Assembly: GCA_001598975.1 (NCBI GenBank)
Contig: BBXU01001957.1
Location: forward strand, 62,001 to 126,000
Direction: 5' to 3'
From: Parachlorella kessleri
Lineage: Eukaryota > Chlorophyta > Trebouxiophyceae > Chlorellales > Chlorellaceae
DNA: 64,000 bases
The notes below the pieces were generated by a model. That model saw only the letters and a list, made by a program, of their open reading frames with translations. It ran no database searches and had not been told where the DNA came from. The first letter of the stretch is position 1, and each line of letters starts with the position of its first letter. Below, piece by piece: positions 11,124 through 23,292 of the stretch. The position numbers and the translations under genes were made by a program.

Positions 11124-13833
11124 ATGGCCACACTGCTTCAGGCCCGGCGCCTACCTCACTGTTTCTCGTCCAGCACCCCGGCACGCAGCCAACCAAGTCA
11201 TGGAGTTTCAGCACCCAGGCATTCTCCCCGACAGAACCCATGGGCTAAGCAGAGGCGTTCGCTCGTGACTGCAGCAGAGCCAGACGACGTCGAACTCAGC
11301 ACCTCTGGAGGTAAACAAAGGAAGTGTAACTCGGTTAATAAGCTGAAGAAGGGTCGTGTGCCAGGCAGGCTTGGGCATCAGGTTGCCCAAGTTGCCTGGC
11401 GAGATTGCTGGGTGACTTGTCTTGGACCTTGAGAACAGAGCGTGAGGTCATATCGTCTTTGTTGTTTTGTGTCGGCCAACGGTGGCCTTTCCTATACAGC
11501 CCCGTTGGAAGAGCTTTTTGTCACTTGCTTCACCGTTGCTGCTTGACTTGGCCCAAGCACTGCACTCTGCACCGCAGCACTGCTGCCCTGTGCTGCACGG
11601 TTGCAGGCCTTGTTCCCCCCTCACCTGAGAAGGCTCGCGAGGCGGTCAACGCTTTCCTCTACCCCGACCCAGAGGAGCTGCCAGACGACTTTGAGATGCC
11701 CATTTGGGACCACCTTGACGAGCTCAGAGAGCGGGTGAGGCTTGAGTCTGCTAAGTTGTGCTTGAGAGGCATTGGAGATATTGACTAGCAGTGTCAACTT
11801 CCAGGCAGGCCAGCAGCTGAAGTAGTCAGCAGGCGCGCGCATGGTGCTTTAGCAGCTGGCATGTGCTGTAGTTGTTGGTGTGTGGTTCCGTGAAATCCTG
11901 CGACTCAAGTGTTGGCGACCCAGGCCACCTAGTGCTCCCATGTGCATCCTGAATATTTAGCAGGAGCCTCACGCCCTTGCTTGAGCTGTGACTGCAGGTG
12001 CTGGTGGCAGCAGCTGCAGCCGGCTTGGCTGTCTGTGCATGCTTCCTTTTCGCAAAGGACCTAGTAGTGTTTCTGGAGGCGCCAGTGGCGCAGCAGGGCG
12101 TGCGTTTTCTTCAGCTGTCGCCTGGCGAGTTCTTCTTCACGACACTGAAGGTGGGGCTTCTGATAGGAGAGTGAAGGTGACTGGCCCTGGGCGTCGACGT
12201 TGTTCAGCAGGGACGGAAGTGTTGGTCGAAATGCGGTGTGGCTTTGGCTAGGAGTTCCCCACAGGCCAGAGAGTGAAGCTTGCAAGCGGACAGGTTTGGT
12301 CCATAACGGCCAAGGTTTCGGAAGTTTGACGTATGGGGTTTGTAATGTGGGTCTTCAACCCCCGGCGTGTGACAGGCAGCTATGGCGGTGGGTACGCGGT
12401 TTGACAGGTGGTGGGAGCGAAGGTCACCTGCCATGCTGTCATGACAGGCGTGAAGGCCCCTCCCGTGACTCCTGGCCCTGACTGCTTACAGGTTGGCGGC
12501 TATGCCGGGCTGCTGATTGCCATGCCTACAGTCTTGTACGAGATCATCGCGTATGTGGTGCCAGGGCTGACAAAGGCTGAGCGCCAGTTTTTGGCGCCCA
12601 TCATCTTTGGATCGTCCATCCTCTTCTACCTAGGGTGAGCTCAGCAGGGCTGGAAGCAACGTTCTGTCCCGGAGAGACACTATGGGATTTAGTCTAGTTT
12701 AGCGATACCGTGTACCGCCACCTGACCATGCTGCTGTGAGTCCCTCACAAGTGGGGACAAGTTGGAGTCAGGACTATTGGATACATCTGTGTTTGCAATT
12801 GCTCCAAAGTCAGCTAAGGCGCAGGCGCATTTACAGCAGCATGCAAGGGCAGCCAGCCCGTTAGGCTTGCGGGGCACCACAGGGCAGCTGATATGCAGAG
12901 GGTGTAGGCCTGCCCACCGGTTGCGCTGGCACCTGCGTCACCTGCCAAATGTTCGCTCTGCGTGCTCTGCACCACCTGCTGAAACCTTGACCTGACCTAG
13001 TTGCTGTTGCGCTTACCCACTGCGTAGAGCTCCTAACGCTTTGCCAAGCTGATGGCTCACAGCAAGCTGGCGTGCGTTGCTGACGCGGGCTGGTCCTGCC
13101 CGTCTCTATGCAGGCTGTTCTTCTCGTACGAGATTCTCACCCCTGCCGCCTTGTCCTTCTTTGTGAGCTACGCTGATGGAGCGGTGGAGTCCCTCTGGTC
13201 AATCGACCAGTACTTTGAGTTCGTGCTGGTGCTCATGCTCAGCACAGGGCTGGCTTTCCAGGTGTGGAATCGTGGTTTGGCTGCCGCTGGCGGTGACTGC
13301 TTGCAAGCAAAGAAGGAAGGGCAGTAGGCGTGCGGTATGTCCCTAAGGTTTTGCAACCAGAGTATGCCGGAGGTTGGGTGCCTCTCTGATAGTGGCAATA
13401 AGGCTAAGGTATGTAGAGGCTGAAAGGGGACACAGGGCGGCTGTGTGTACCAGCACTGGCTTTCCTAGGACGTCCGCTGTGCTTGGAAAGAAGCGCTCAG
13501 CATGATAAGCCCCGTTCGTGTGCGGTACCAGCAGGACAGCGGGTTGGCTTCAACCTGCTCGGCCCTCCTAGGAGCTCCTTTGCCCCCGTTCCCCCAATGC
13601 AGGTGCCCGTCATCCAGGTCATGCTGGGCCAGCTGCGCATCGTGAGCTCGGAGCAGATGTTCTCCCAGTGGCGCTTTGTGGTGGTCGGCGCCACCATTGC
13701 CGCGGCCGTGCTCACCCCCTCCACGGACCCCTTCACACAGACGCTGCTGGCGGTGCCGCTCATAGGGCTGTACATGGGAGGCGCTGGGGTGGTGCGGCTG
13801 CTTGAGCAGCGGCGGGGGGAGGCGGCGGCCTGA
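11124..13833 (+). CDS. TATC: TatC, plastid twin-arginine translocase subunit
   Basis: Polytopic receptor subunit of the thylakoid Tat (delta-pH) pathway, which moves folded proteins with twin-Arg signals into the lumen. Six exons: 11124-11310, 11607-11734, 11998-12150, 12492-12634, 13114-13261, 13603-13833, giving 329 residues. Residues 1 to about 60 are Arg/Ser/Pro-rich and resemble a transit peptide. Family marks follow: [14 protein letters not shown] just before TM1, EAPV and [12 protein letters not shown], hydrophobic TM2 ([17 protein letters not shown]), TM3, TM4 ([16 protein letters not shown]), and TM5-6 with the signature [10 protein letters not shown]. An upstream in-frame ATG (11049) is possible, but MATLLQARR starts a typical transit peptide. 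TGTAA follows the stop at 13971-13975. Confidence 0.96.
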
Positions 13834-14755
13834 AGAGGCCGCCCGGCTTGAGGGAGGAGAGTGATGACAGATGGGACATAAGGACAGCGACAAAACCTGA
13901 CGGGGTGGAGATTCTCTGCCATCTTCCGCTCTCAAGGCAGGCAGTGGGCGCCCGCAAGCGACTGGTGCTTTGTAACGCTTGGTTTTGGCACCCAAACTGT
14001 TTGAGCTTTAGTTTAGCGTGTTAACCTCGCCACGTCTGGGTGATCATGAGCTCCTCCTGTGTAGTGTGGGCAGCCTAGATACCGCAAGTCGGTATAGCAG
14101 CGCTGCCATACATGGAAGTGAACTAAGCTGCTGGACTGCACTTCCCCTCATGGCTTATCTGGCTGCTATGGTTACTATAATATCTGTCACCCTTCCTCTG
14201 ACATCTTCGTTCCAACTTCATAAATACGTAGGCTCCTTATGCAGGAGTTTGTGCCACATAGCTAAGAGAGGTGTAACAAGTAAGAAGCGGACAGCAAGCA
14301 AAGAAATGTGCAGCTCTCTTCCAAGGAAACCCTCAGTGGCTAGGCAGGCAGCAGTAAATGAAACCCAGTTTGCAAGGTTATCAGCGCAGTTCAGAGCTAG
14401 ATTTCCTAGCTAACTTGCAGCAGTGTCCCGAATCTCCCAACCGTTGAGGAGTGCATTGGAAGGACACTTTCGGCGTCTCAGCGTGCCAGTTAGGTGGCCT
14501 AGGCAATTGTGGCTAGTGGTAGGGTAGTAGCCCCACTGCAGCAGGAGACAGAAGTACAGCATGTGTCAGCAGCTATCTAGCCTGATGGGAGTGAGGGATT
14601 TGTTTGCAAGACCCCAGGAAGTGACTCCCCTGTCAGTTCACAGCTGCCATATTCCCTCTGCACAGTCTATGGCCCCCGCTACCCCCCTGCCAAGGATGGT
14701 TAACACCACACCATTGGGGTTCAGCAGCTCTATCCGCCCCATGCACCTTGCCAAA
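13834..14755. other. Convergent 3' flanks of TatC and the papain-like gene
   Basis: The genes on either side point toward each other. TGTAA at 13971-13975 is a plausible TatC poly(A) signal. No exon, RNA gene or repeat was recognised in the rest. Confidence 0.5.
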
Positions 14756-17204
14756 TCATTTCCAAGCCGGCGCGCTCACCGAGTAGATGCCGCACGTGCC
14801 CATGAAGTCTGGCGCCATGAACACCTGGCCATAGCCAGCCCGGCCCCAGCTGCTGCCCCAGCTGTTCTTGAAGGTCATGAAGGGCATGGCGGCTGTGGCA
14901 TTGTAGCCCACTAGCAGCACTGCATGGCTCATGTCGGCGGCAGAGCAGATGGTGTAGCTCAGCTTGCGATCAAGCATGATGACGGGGGCCAGCGCGCCGC
15001 CCACATACACGCCGCTCGAGTAGAACTGCAAGCAGGCAGGCAGCCATGGGTGTGAGCACACCATGGCACATAGCCAGCGTGCCACCCGCACACAGGCTGC
15101 ATCCACTGACGGCTGGTGCATCCCAGGTCCGTTTCCCCCGCTGCACCAAGGCCCCAACCCATTCCTTTCCATTGGTCATTTCCACCCACCCACCTGGAAC
15201 GTGGGGTCAATGGCCATGTAGGCCGCCACTGGCTGCTGGGCAATGGCCTTGAGCATGCCGGTGCGGCCCTGGGGCACGCGCAGGTAGCCGGGGGCAGCGG
15301 CACCAGTCTTGACCACCCCCTGGGGGCGCTGCTTCACCAGCCCGGCCAGCATGGAAGCCTTGCAGCCAGTCACGTTCTTGCCAGTGTAGGGGTACAGGCT
15401 CTCGGTGGCAGTGCTGTTGGCGGCGGTAAAGGCAAAGACGTCGGCCATGTAGCCGCCGCTGCAGTTGGCGTTCTTCAGGTTGTAGCCCAGGTGGGGGGTC
15501 ACACAGTCCTGCGGCAGGGCGGGGGTGGGGAACGTCGTGGTGAGGCAGGAGCTGGCATAGCCGGTTGACAGGCACATGTTCCGAGCTTGTTGCTATAGCC
15601 AATTTTCAGCAGCAGGCGTGACTCACCAGCATCTCCTGCTCAGACAGATTCACGCCAGTGGCAGCGGCAGTGTTGATGAGCAGCTTAGACTCCAGGGCGC
15701 CCACAGACGCAAACACCCAGCTGGCGGCACACTGTGGGCAGGGGCAAGGACAGGGGACGCATTAGCCGGGCAAGGGCCTAGCACATCGATTTGAAGTTCA
15801 CCAAGTCTCATTACAGCCTGACTGCAACTGGGCATTGACATTTGTTTTATGACCAGCAGACAATACCTGCCAGAGCACCAAGTCCTCCACCTTCCTTAGC
15901 ACCTATGCACTCCCTCACCTGGCCCTGGAAGCCCACGGGTGTGACCTTGCCGGCAGCCACCCAATCCACGGCGTCTGGGTAGGCGGGCACGGGTGGGGCG
16001 GGGGCAGGGGTGTCCTCAACAGGGGCATCATCAATGGTAGCAACGTCAGCTGGGGCATCCTCAACGGGAGCAGGGGACGCGACAGGGGACTCCTCAACCG
16101 GAGAGGGAGAGGAAGAGTCCTCAGTAGGTGAGGGCGACTCGTCAGTGTACACTGTTGCCGCCATCAGCAGGCTGCGGCTGCGGCGGCGCATGTCAAAGCC
16201 GGCAAAGTCGGCCAACGTGGGCTGCAGACCGTGCATCAGCATGCTGGCGCGGAACTCGGACCAGCTCATGTCGGCAAACGCGTTGAGGCTGGCCTGCATG
16301 GCGGAATTGAAGGAATGGCGTGCTTTGCTGATATCAGGGGGCTGGTGAGAGCAAGCCAACAGGCAATGCAGGCACGTGGGACCCCTAGCACAGTGGCTGG
16401 AAGTAGTTGCAGAGTCTTTAACCCAGTTGCAGCGACCTATACAGCAGCCTTACACCCATCCCACCCCGCCAGCCCACCTTGTATCCCAGGGTGCTGTTGT
16501 TGATGGACAGGATGGTCTGCAGGTTGCTCAGCCACAGCTGGAACCGGTCAGTGGCACCGTTCGAGCCAGCAAAATCGGGCTTGCGCCACTGCTCAGGCTT
16601 GAAGGCAAGGCGCCACAGCTGGTAGACAATGCGCAGGCTGGCTTCAGCTAATTTGTTGCCGGCCTGTACAGCATGTCAGCAGGGAAGGTTTCTAGGCAGT
16701 TGAGCTCATGGAGGTAAGCGCTTCTGCGCTTGGGCAATCATGCATCGTAAGAGCCATAGGCAGACAGCGAAACAAGTGTAAGCAAGGCCAGTTGCCCATA
16801 AGACACCGCCACCCCCGCTCCCAGTGAAGAAGTCAGTCCTGATGGCACTCACAATGGCGCTCTCGGTGAGGCGAGTAAGCTTGCACGAGAGCTTCTCGGA
16901 CAGCTCCTCGAAAGCATCAGTAGCTGCAAGGACATATGCCAAAGAGGCAGCGTCAGCAAGCGCGCTGTGAAGGCGCCATGATGGAGCGCTTAGAAATCTG
17001 CCGCGGACTAAACCAAGACCCCTCACCTGTCCCTCTTGTGGCGATGAAGGCCTGAATGCCTGCAAGGTCCAGCGGCGCACAGTCGGGGGTCGTAGACAGC
17101 AGGGCAACGGGGTTGCTGAGGTTGACAGCCCTCAGCTCTCTGCTGGCCAGGGCCCCAGACACGAGGAATGCGAGTGTGATGAGGTATGAGAGCTGCGTGG
17201 ACAT
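14756..17204 (-). CDS. Secreted papain-family (C1A) protein with catalytic Cys replaced by Ser
   Basis: Seven exons: 17027-17204, 16853-16923, 16478-16663, 15919-16341, 15627-15731, 15194-15508, 14756-15025, giving 515 residues in consistent phase. Residues 1-20 form a signal peptide (hydrophobic core, then ALA before SRELRA). Residues of about 105-190 resemble the I29 propeptide (RFQLWLSNLQTI, SLNAFADMSWSEF). Next comes a spacer of about 60 residues rich in Pro, Ser, Glu and Asp, then the peptidase domain. At the active site the sequence is QGQCAASWVFA (284-294): Gln284 of the oxyanion hole and the first Cys are kept, but the position before Trp that is Cys25 in papain is Ser290. His460 (MSHAVLLVGY) and Asn480 (FKNSWGSSWG) are conserved. 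Other family marks are LSEQEML, NCSGGYM and CGIYS. The same Cys-to-Ser change is known in TINAG, silicatein and SERA5. It may bind without cleaving, or act as a weak serine-type enzyme. Confidence 0.88.
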
Positions 17205-18147
17205 GATTACTGCTTTCTTAGCTTGAAGTGTAGATGGCACTAGTTTGGCTGTAGAAGGTATTATTTATTTGTTTATGTTTTTCTTCACTCTTGCAGGGCT
17301 TTTAAGCTGCTAAAACAGGGTTAACCCTGCGCGGCCCAGTCCAACCCCGCAAGTGCGCCTATCCCGCCGATCTGTGGCCGCGCCCTGGTTGTCATGGCGC
17401 CGTAGTCATGGCGCGCGTTGATGTCTTCCCCAGCAAACCACACCTGTGTTTTGAAACACTGAGAATCTGCATTGACCGTATGCTGGTTCAGTTTATGCCT
17501 CAGTATACCTCGCAGCAGTTGCCAATGCCCTCCCCAGCACCCTTGGAGCCGCAGCCCTTGAAGAAAGGCACCGTTCGAGACTCCGCCACCATACCTCAGA
17601 AAAACACACCACCTGCCCGTGTCTTCCACCTAGGGTGTGATGACAGTTTTTATGCCTGTGTCTAGATCCCTTGAAGGATTATCAAAGCCGCACACATAGC
17701 AGTCCCAACCATGTAACGGCGTGTTCTGGCAGATGGTCCGGCAGCAGCAAGCATCGACTGTAGCACTGCAGAGCTCTCGAGACCCTCTGTCACAAATTGT
17801 GCTGTTTGGGCGCTTGGAGAAGGGGTTGGCAATAGCATCCGTCACCCCTCTCTCACCCACGCCTTTCAAAGGCCACCAGGCCGCCATTGCCCGCCTGCTA
17901 GCATACAGGCGACCCTTGCTCAATCCATATACGTGGAATGTCTGCTGAAGCTAGCAAGCTTGCCATCCCACGATGCCTTCATTCACAATGCCCAGTACAC
18001 TGGCGCTACAATCTGCCTGCCAAAGGCCTCATGCATTAGCTGCGCTTGGGAGAAGTGCTCAGCAACTTTGCCCAGCAGACCGTCCCCACAATCTGCCTGC
18101 CCAAGGCTTGCCGCAATAAAAAGGCTTAGAAGGATGTACTTGGGGCC
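17205..18147. other. 5' flank of the papain-like gene and 3' flank of the J-protein pseudogene
   Basis: Upstream region of the minus-strand papain-like gene, then downstream region of the minus-strand J-protein copy. The block ACAATCTGCCTGCC occurs at about 18008 and again at about 18089. Nothing coding was recognised. Confidence 0.4.
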
Positions 18148-21100
18148 CTAGTATCTCCTGGCTTTCCTGCGGCGCTGGTTGCGCGGGACGCCCTGCTGCC
18201 GGCCGCGCCCCCCAGCGCCACCACTGCCTACCTGCCTGCAGCACAACCAGAGACTACTCTTACCTACATCTTCACGGCATGCTCACACTGGCCATCTTGT
18301 TGCGAATACCTGGCTACCAAGGACCAATTGAAGCGCTGATCAAGATGTGCAATCTGCCGGCACAGTTGCCTGGCTGCCTGCAGTCCTGTTGAAAGGGCGC
18401 AACTTGCATGTGGATGCGGCATGTCCAAGGTCCACTGAGTACGATGCAAAGAACACCCTCCACTGTGTGCGACAACCTCATCATCAATCCACCACGCCCT
18501 TAAGTGAGCTTTGCCAGGCTGGAAATACATCGGGGAGCGGCTTAATCGTGCTGACAACAAAGCAAAGCCCTGGCCGGTGGCTCCCTGATCCATAGATTTG
18601 CGGGGGCCCAGTCCATGACCCAGAGACTCCCATATAGCGGCCACAAGCTTGCCTGTTGAAGGGGTTGCTGTGGGCATTGAAGTTGAAGCCTCTGCGCTGG
18701 CACAATTTGAACAGCCCAGTACAGTCGGAAGTCTCAGAGATGTCCCAGACCAGGCCCTGCCAGCAGCAGTAGAGCTTCAACTCGTAGTGAAACTAGCCTG
18801 CAGGGAACAGGGGATGCCGGTAGTGTTTGAATGGGGGTGCAGTTCAGAATACCATTGCAGCACAGCGGTGCCAGGTAAGCGTCAAGGGAGAGGGCAGAGA
18901 GAGGTGAATAGTGCAGTGATGGGGAAATAAAGGGGATCTCACCAAAGCAGGCCAGGGCGGCGCATGTCAGCAGTTGCTGGTCCGTTGCAGTGCTTGCCCA
19001 AGCTTTGGGTCGCCTAGCAAGCAGAGCCACAGCACCCTGCTCGCACCTGCTTTGCTGCGCTCTATCCAGGTCTCCCCCTCCTCTACCGCATGGTAGTCGG
19101 CACACTCCCGGCAATACCGCGCTGCGCTAGCAGACCATGGCACCGGCCGCATGCTGTGGGTCCCGCCGCAGTGCGCACAGGAGTTGCATGGGTCTGCAGG
19201 TCAATCTCACTGCGGCTGAGACGCAGAACTCTTCCACAGCCACAAGCAGGGATGGTGTGCAGGCCAGCGCAAGCGCATGCGTTTATACCAAATGACGTCG
19301 ATGTGGACGCAAGCTCAGACCATGCGTGACTCGAACCTGCACACTCTCAAGCAAGAGCAGCCCGCCTCCTCAGTCCTATCAGCGTAGTTCCTCACCCTGC
19401 TGCTGCATCCGTTCCCCATCATCCATGGTATCGCCGGCCGCGCAGGCTGATGCGGCGCCAAAGGTGCCCCGAAAGCCGCCGCCTCCCAGCCCCTTTTCAT
19501 TTACCAGGCGTTCCTGAAACTCTAGCTGTAGCAGCATGGACTCATAGTCGCGGCGGCGGTCAGGGTGCACAGCGTCTCAGTGGCCTGCGCAGCATGCAAA
19601 GCATTTGAAATGCACAGCACTTCCCACACACAGCTTGGATTGAGACTGGCTGCTTTCTATGAAAGGATTCCCGGCGCACCTAGAGTTGCCGAGACTGCTT
19701 GAAGAGCCCCAAACTATCCTGGAGCTCTCAACACCTAGGGTGCATGTTTCAAGCCACTAACCTATGGAGCCAATGCACTAATGGATGCTCTCCAGCGACA
19801 GGAGCTCTGTGATGAGTCATGCCATGCTCATGAAGGGATTCCCAAATACATGTGAAGCTCCCTATCTCACCTCTACAACCAAGTTGAAGGCATCATTTGC
19901 CCCAGGTTGGTCGCCTATTTTGTCAGGGTGGGTGGCCAGAGACATCGTCCGCCTAGCCCGCCTGCACAGCCAGACATAGGCACATGGAAGCTGATGCTGT
20001 GGTGTTGCATGGGAAATATCTATCTTCGCTCTTCCCACCTTTCAGCTCCGGCTTGGCCTGGGCACGAGCCCGCCTTCTTGCTAACCATAGCATGATTAAC
20101 AGAACCTCTAGCAGACAGCGTCGCATGGTTTACCTGATGTCAGCATCCTCTGAGTCTCTGGGCACTCCAAGCACATCATAGTAGTTGCCAGATTGCAATA
20201 CTTTGGCGACAGCAGGAGGTGCACCCCCGGGTACCTCCCGCACCTTCAAGTGTGATGGAGTCATGGCTGCAGCACAGGCAAAGGAAAGGCTTACTGGCCC
20301 ACTTGATCAAGTGCACGCACACCTTGCAGCGACATACACGATGGCAGCCTTCTGTCACACCAAGCACCCAGGCAGAAGCAACTGCAAAGGTCTGACTTGC
20401 CCTCTGCACTGCAGCACGCACCAGTGCTCTCCTGACTCGGCTTCTTCCGACCGGACCCAAAGGTGCTGGACCCTCTTCCTCTGCTGGTGCCTGCTTCGTC
20501 CCCTCCACCCTTCCCACTGCCGCGGCCAGACAAGCATGGTTGTGCATACTTCATTCCCACCATGATCACCGCCGCAAAGCAGATGACTGGAAGCAATGCA
20601 GGGTCAGTGCCAGCTGCAACAGGGGCAGATGCAGAGGTAATTGAATGGTGTTTGGAGTTTTTGCCGCCTGCTCACGACAGGACCACAAGAGGAGCGAGAC
20701 AGCCCTGGACAGCGAAGGCTGGTCGGGTGGCGAGGGTCGATTTAAGTCTGTCCAGCTGGTTCATTTGAGCAGACGCAGCCCAGCAATCGGTGCAGAAAGT
20801 GGCAGAGTGCAACCATAGAAAATCATGGGCATGGTATGCCGGCCTTGCTCAGGAGGCTGCACAGAGGCCACAGAGACACTCCACCTTCGCCAAGATGGCG
20901 AGACCCATCCCAGCTGCCTACGTACTTTCTGCCAATGGGTAGCTACTTGAGGACAATGACAGCAAGCAACAACTCACCCGCGGCCAGAGCGCATGAGGCC
21001 ACTCCCTGACACCTGGGGTCCCTCAGCAGCACTCGAGGCAGGAACACCACTGCCCAGAACACCTCTTTTGCACAGAAGCAGAGTGCTGCGTCTGTCTGGC

Positions 21101-23292
21101 ACAGCCATTCTGGCATGTGCAGCACGGTGCTGCTGGTGCTGCTGCTGCTGCTGCTCCTGTGTTTTCCAGGCTTCACTTTTGTTCTGGCCCTGGCCTTTGA
21201 TACCCACTGCTGGACAGGAGTGCCAGCAGTGTCCAGGGAGGAGCTCTGTGCAGGTCCATGCACAATAGCTTTTGCAGCGCTGAAGCTCGCTTCCCTGCCG
21301 CGAGCTGCAGCTGCCGTGCTGCCTTTGTAGCTGCCTGAACTCTGAGGTTGGCCACTAGGCTGCGTGCCCATCAATGGGTCAGACTCTGGGTACTGTGAGT
21401 GAGCCCGCCACTCTGGCAAGCCGCTGCCACCCGCAGTGCTGTTGTAGGTGCTACCCACACTCTCGCTGGGGGTCACGTGCATCACAGCTGCTGCAACAGC
21501 CGTTGAGGATGCAGAATCACTCTCCACCAGGCCTGCTATAGTAACGTGGTTAGGTAATGTGCCCGGCCACGGGGACGCGGTGGTGCAGAGGCAGTAGGCA
21601 GCGGTGATTACCATCGCCAGGCCCAGCAGCAGGCGGACGGTCCCACCTGCGTCACAGCCACAGCACCCAAAAAGGGTTGGGACTGTGGGTAACCGACTAC
21701 CCCAGGAACCTGCCGCAGATCTGTGCTTTGCGCTTTGCACTGCCCATGGGTGCAGCCGGCCAGCCCAGATGTCGTTTGGTGGCGTGGGGCGTGTGATAAT
21801 TGCGTGCAGCAGCATGATATTCCTGCAAGCCATGCAGCGCACAACCTGGTGGGAGTATCTAGCCTAAGGGCTTGTGCTGGCAGGCTTGTGTGCAAGGGCA
21901 ACGTCGCTTCGCATGCCAGGCTGATTGTTAACGCCCTAGTCAGCCTCACCAAGGCCAATTCCCTGCCGGCCAGCCTGCTGGACCCCTGCGCCCTCAGGCT
22001 GTGGCCTGGCAGCGCTGCTACTGCCATCGGGTGCAGTGCTGGCACTGCCGCTGCCCTTGTCACCAGAACAAGCCACTGGGGGCACAGCATGGCCGCCAGC
22101 GGAACTGAAGCTGCGGTTCGCCTCGCCTAGGGCTGCCAGCTTGCGCGAGGCCGCAGCGAAAGCCTGCTGGTACTGGTCGTTGTCTGGCATCAGCTGGCAG
22201 GCCTTCCGCCAAAGCCGTGTCTGCAGCCAGCAAGGCGCAGCAGTGGCAACGAAGGCTTGACGACTAGTGTGTGATTGCACAAGATGTACAAGCTAACAAC
22301 AAGCAATGCACAGCGAAGGCATGGGAGCACGGTGAGGTGGTAGTCTGAAAACAAGCAACACTGCAGTGCACTGGTGTACACCAACACAGCTCACCGCTCG
22401 CTGCAAGTCGCCCGTCTGCTCTAACTTGCGTGCCAGGCGCCCACAATCCTCCGCAGCGTCCCTTTTGGCATGCAGCTTAGCCTGCTCAAAAAGGTCTGTC
22501 TGGCCAGGCTTCTGTTGATGCTCTGTTGCCCGCTGCTGCTGCTTGTGGGACTGAAGGGGTGAGGGAGTCGCTGGTGCGGCCCTCTCATTGGCGCATCTGT
22601 CGGCCGTGGGTTGCTGTGCCGGCACTGCCTGCTCTCCAGCATTACCCGCTGTGTTGTCGGCAGCGGTCGCGGACTTGTCCTGAGTGCTATGCAAGCCCTG
22701 CTGTGGCACCTGCTCGTCATGCTGCAGGTAGCTCTCTTGGATGCGCAGCACACACTCTAGAACAGCTTTCTTCCTCACAAAGCGCACCACCTCTGCTGTA
22801 GACTCGACCGGCTGGATAAGCGGGATTTGTACATGGTAGCGGCCAGCCACAGCCACTGTGCACTGCCGCTCTTGCACTACAAGGCGGATGTTGGAGCTGT
22901 CAGTCACACCTGCAGGGACAGGTTCAAACACAGCCGGCACCTGTCTCGGCGGTGGCAGCATAGGGCCTGATGGGGCGTTCTGCGTGCCTGCATCACAAGT
23001 GCAGAACATGACAGCAGGAGCCCAACGCTCGTCTGACCATCAGGAAATCGGCGGCGCCGGCCGGTGGTGAATGAGGTGTGCTGGCCACGGCCTTGCACCT
23101 CTTGTGTAACCACCGTTTCTCTCAAGGCTCACAAATGAGCACAGCCCACTGTCGAAGTTTGAACAGCCTGCCCACACCTGGCAGAGCTACCGCAATGTGC
23201 ACCGTAGCCTTGCGACCATTTTGAGCCTTCAAGTGCTCCACACAATACTTTGGGCAGGCCTCTTGGCCGGTGAGCCCCTCATTACCGTTCAT
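18148..23292 (-). pseudogene. Decayed tandem copy of the J-domain/Jiv90 membrane protein gene
   Basis: Exon-by-exon match to the intact gene at 24428-32272: 23178-23292, 22395-22909, 21950-22220, 20978-21646, 20422-20613, 20134-20266, 19871-19961, 19396-19584, 19047-19193, 18653-18797, 18148-18235. Recognisable parts are the PIH/CS-like start (CPKYCVEHLK, FVRKKAVLECVLRI), the TPR-like LWRKACQLMPDNDQYQQAF, a first membrane span, the J domain with HPD (LATHPDKIGDQ) and the Jiv90 zinc-binding segment (CNSCAHCGGTH, ARYCRECADYH). Three lesions are seen. Counterparts of five exons encoding about 235 residues of membrane segments are absent between 20978 and 20613. One base is missing in exon 19396-19584 relative to its partner, shifting the frame 17 nt into the exon. 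A TAG at 18793-18795 replaces the Trp codon at the start of the last Jiv90 exon. The donor at 18652 is GC, where the partner has GT. If translated, it would stop after about 682 residues, keeping HPD but losing Jiv90. Confidence 0.82.
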
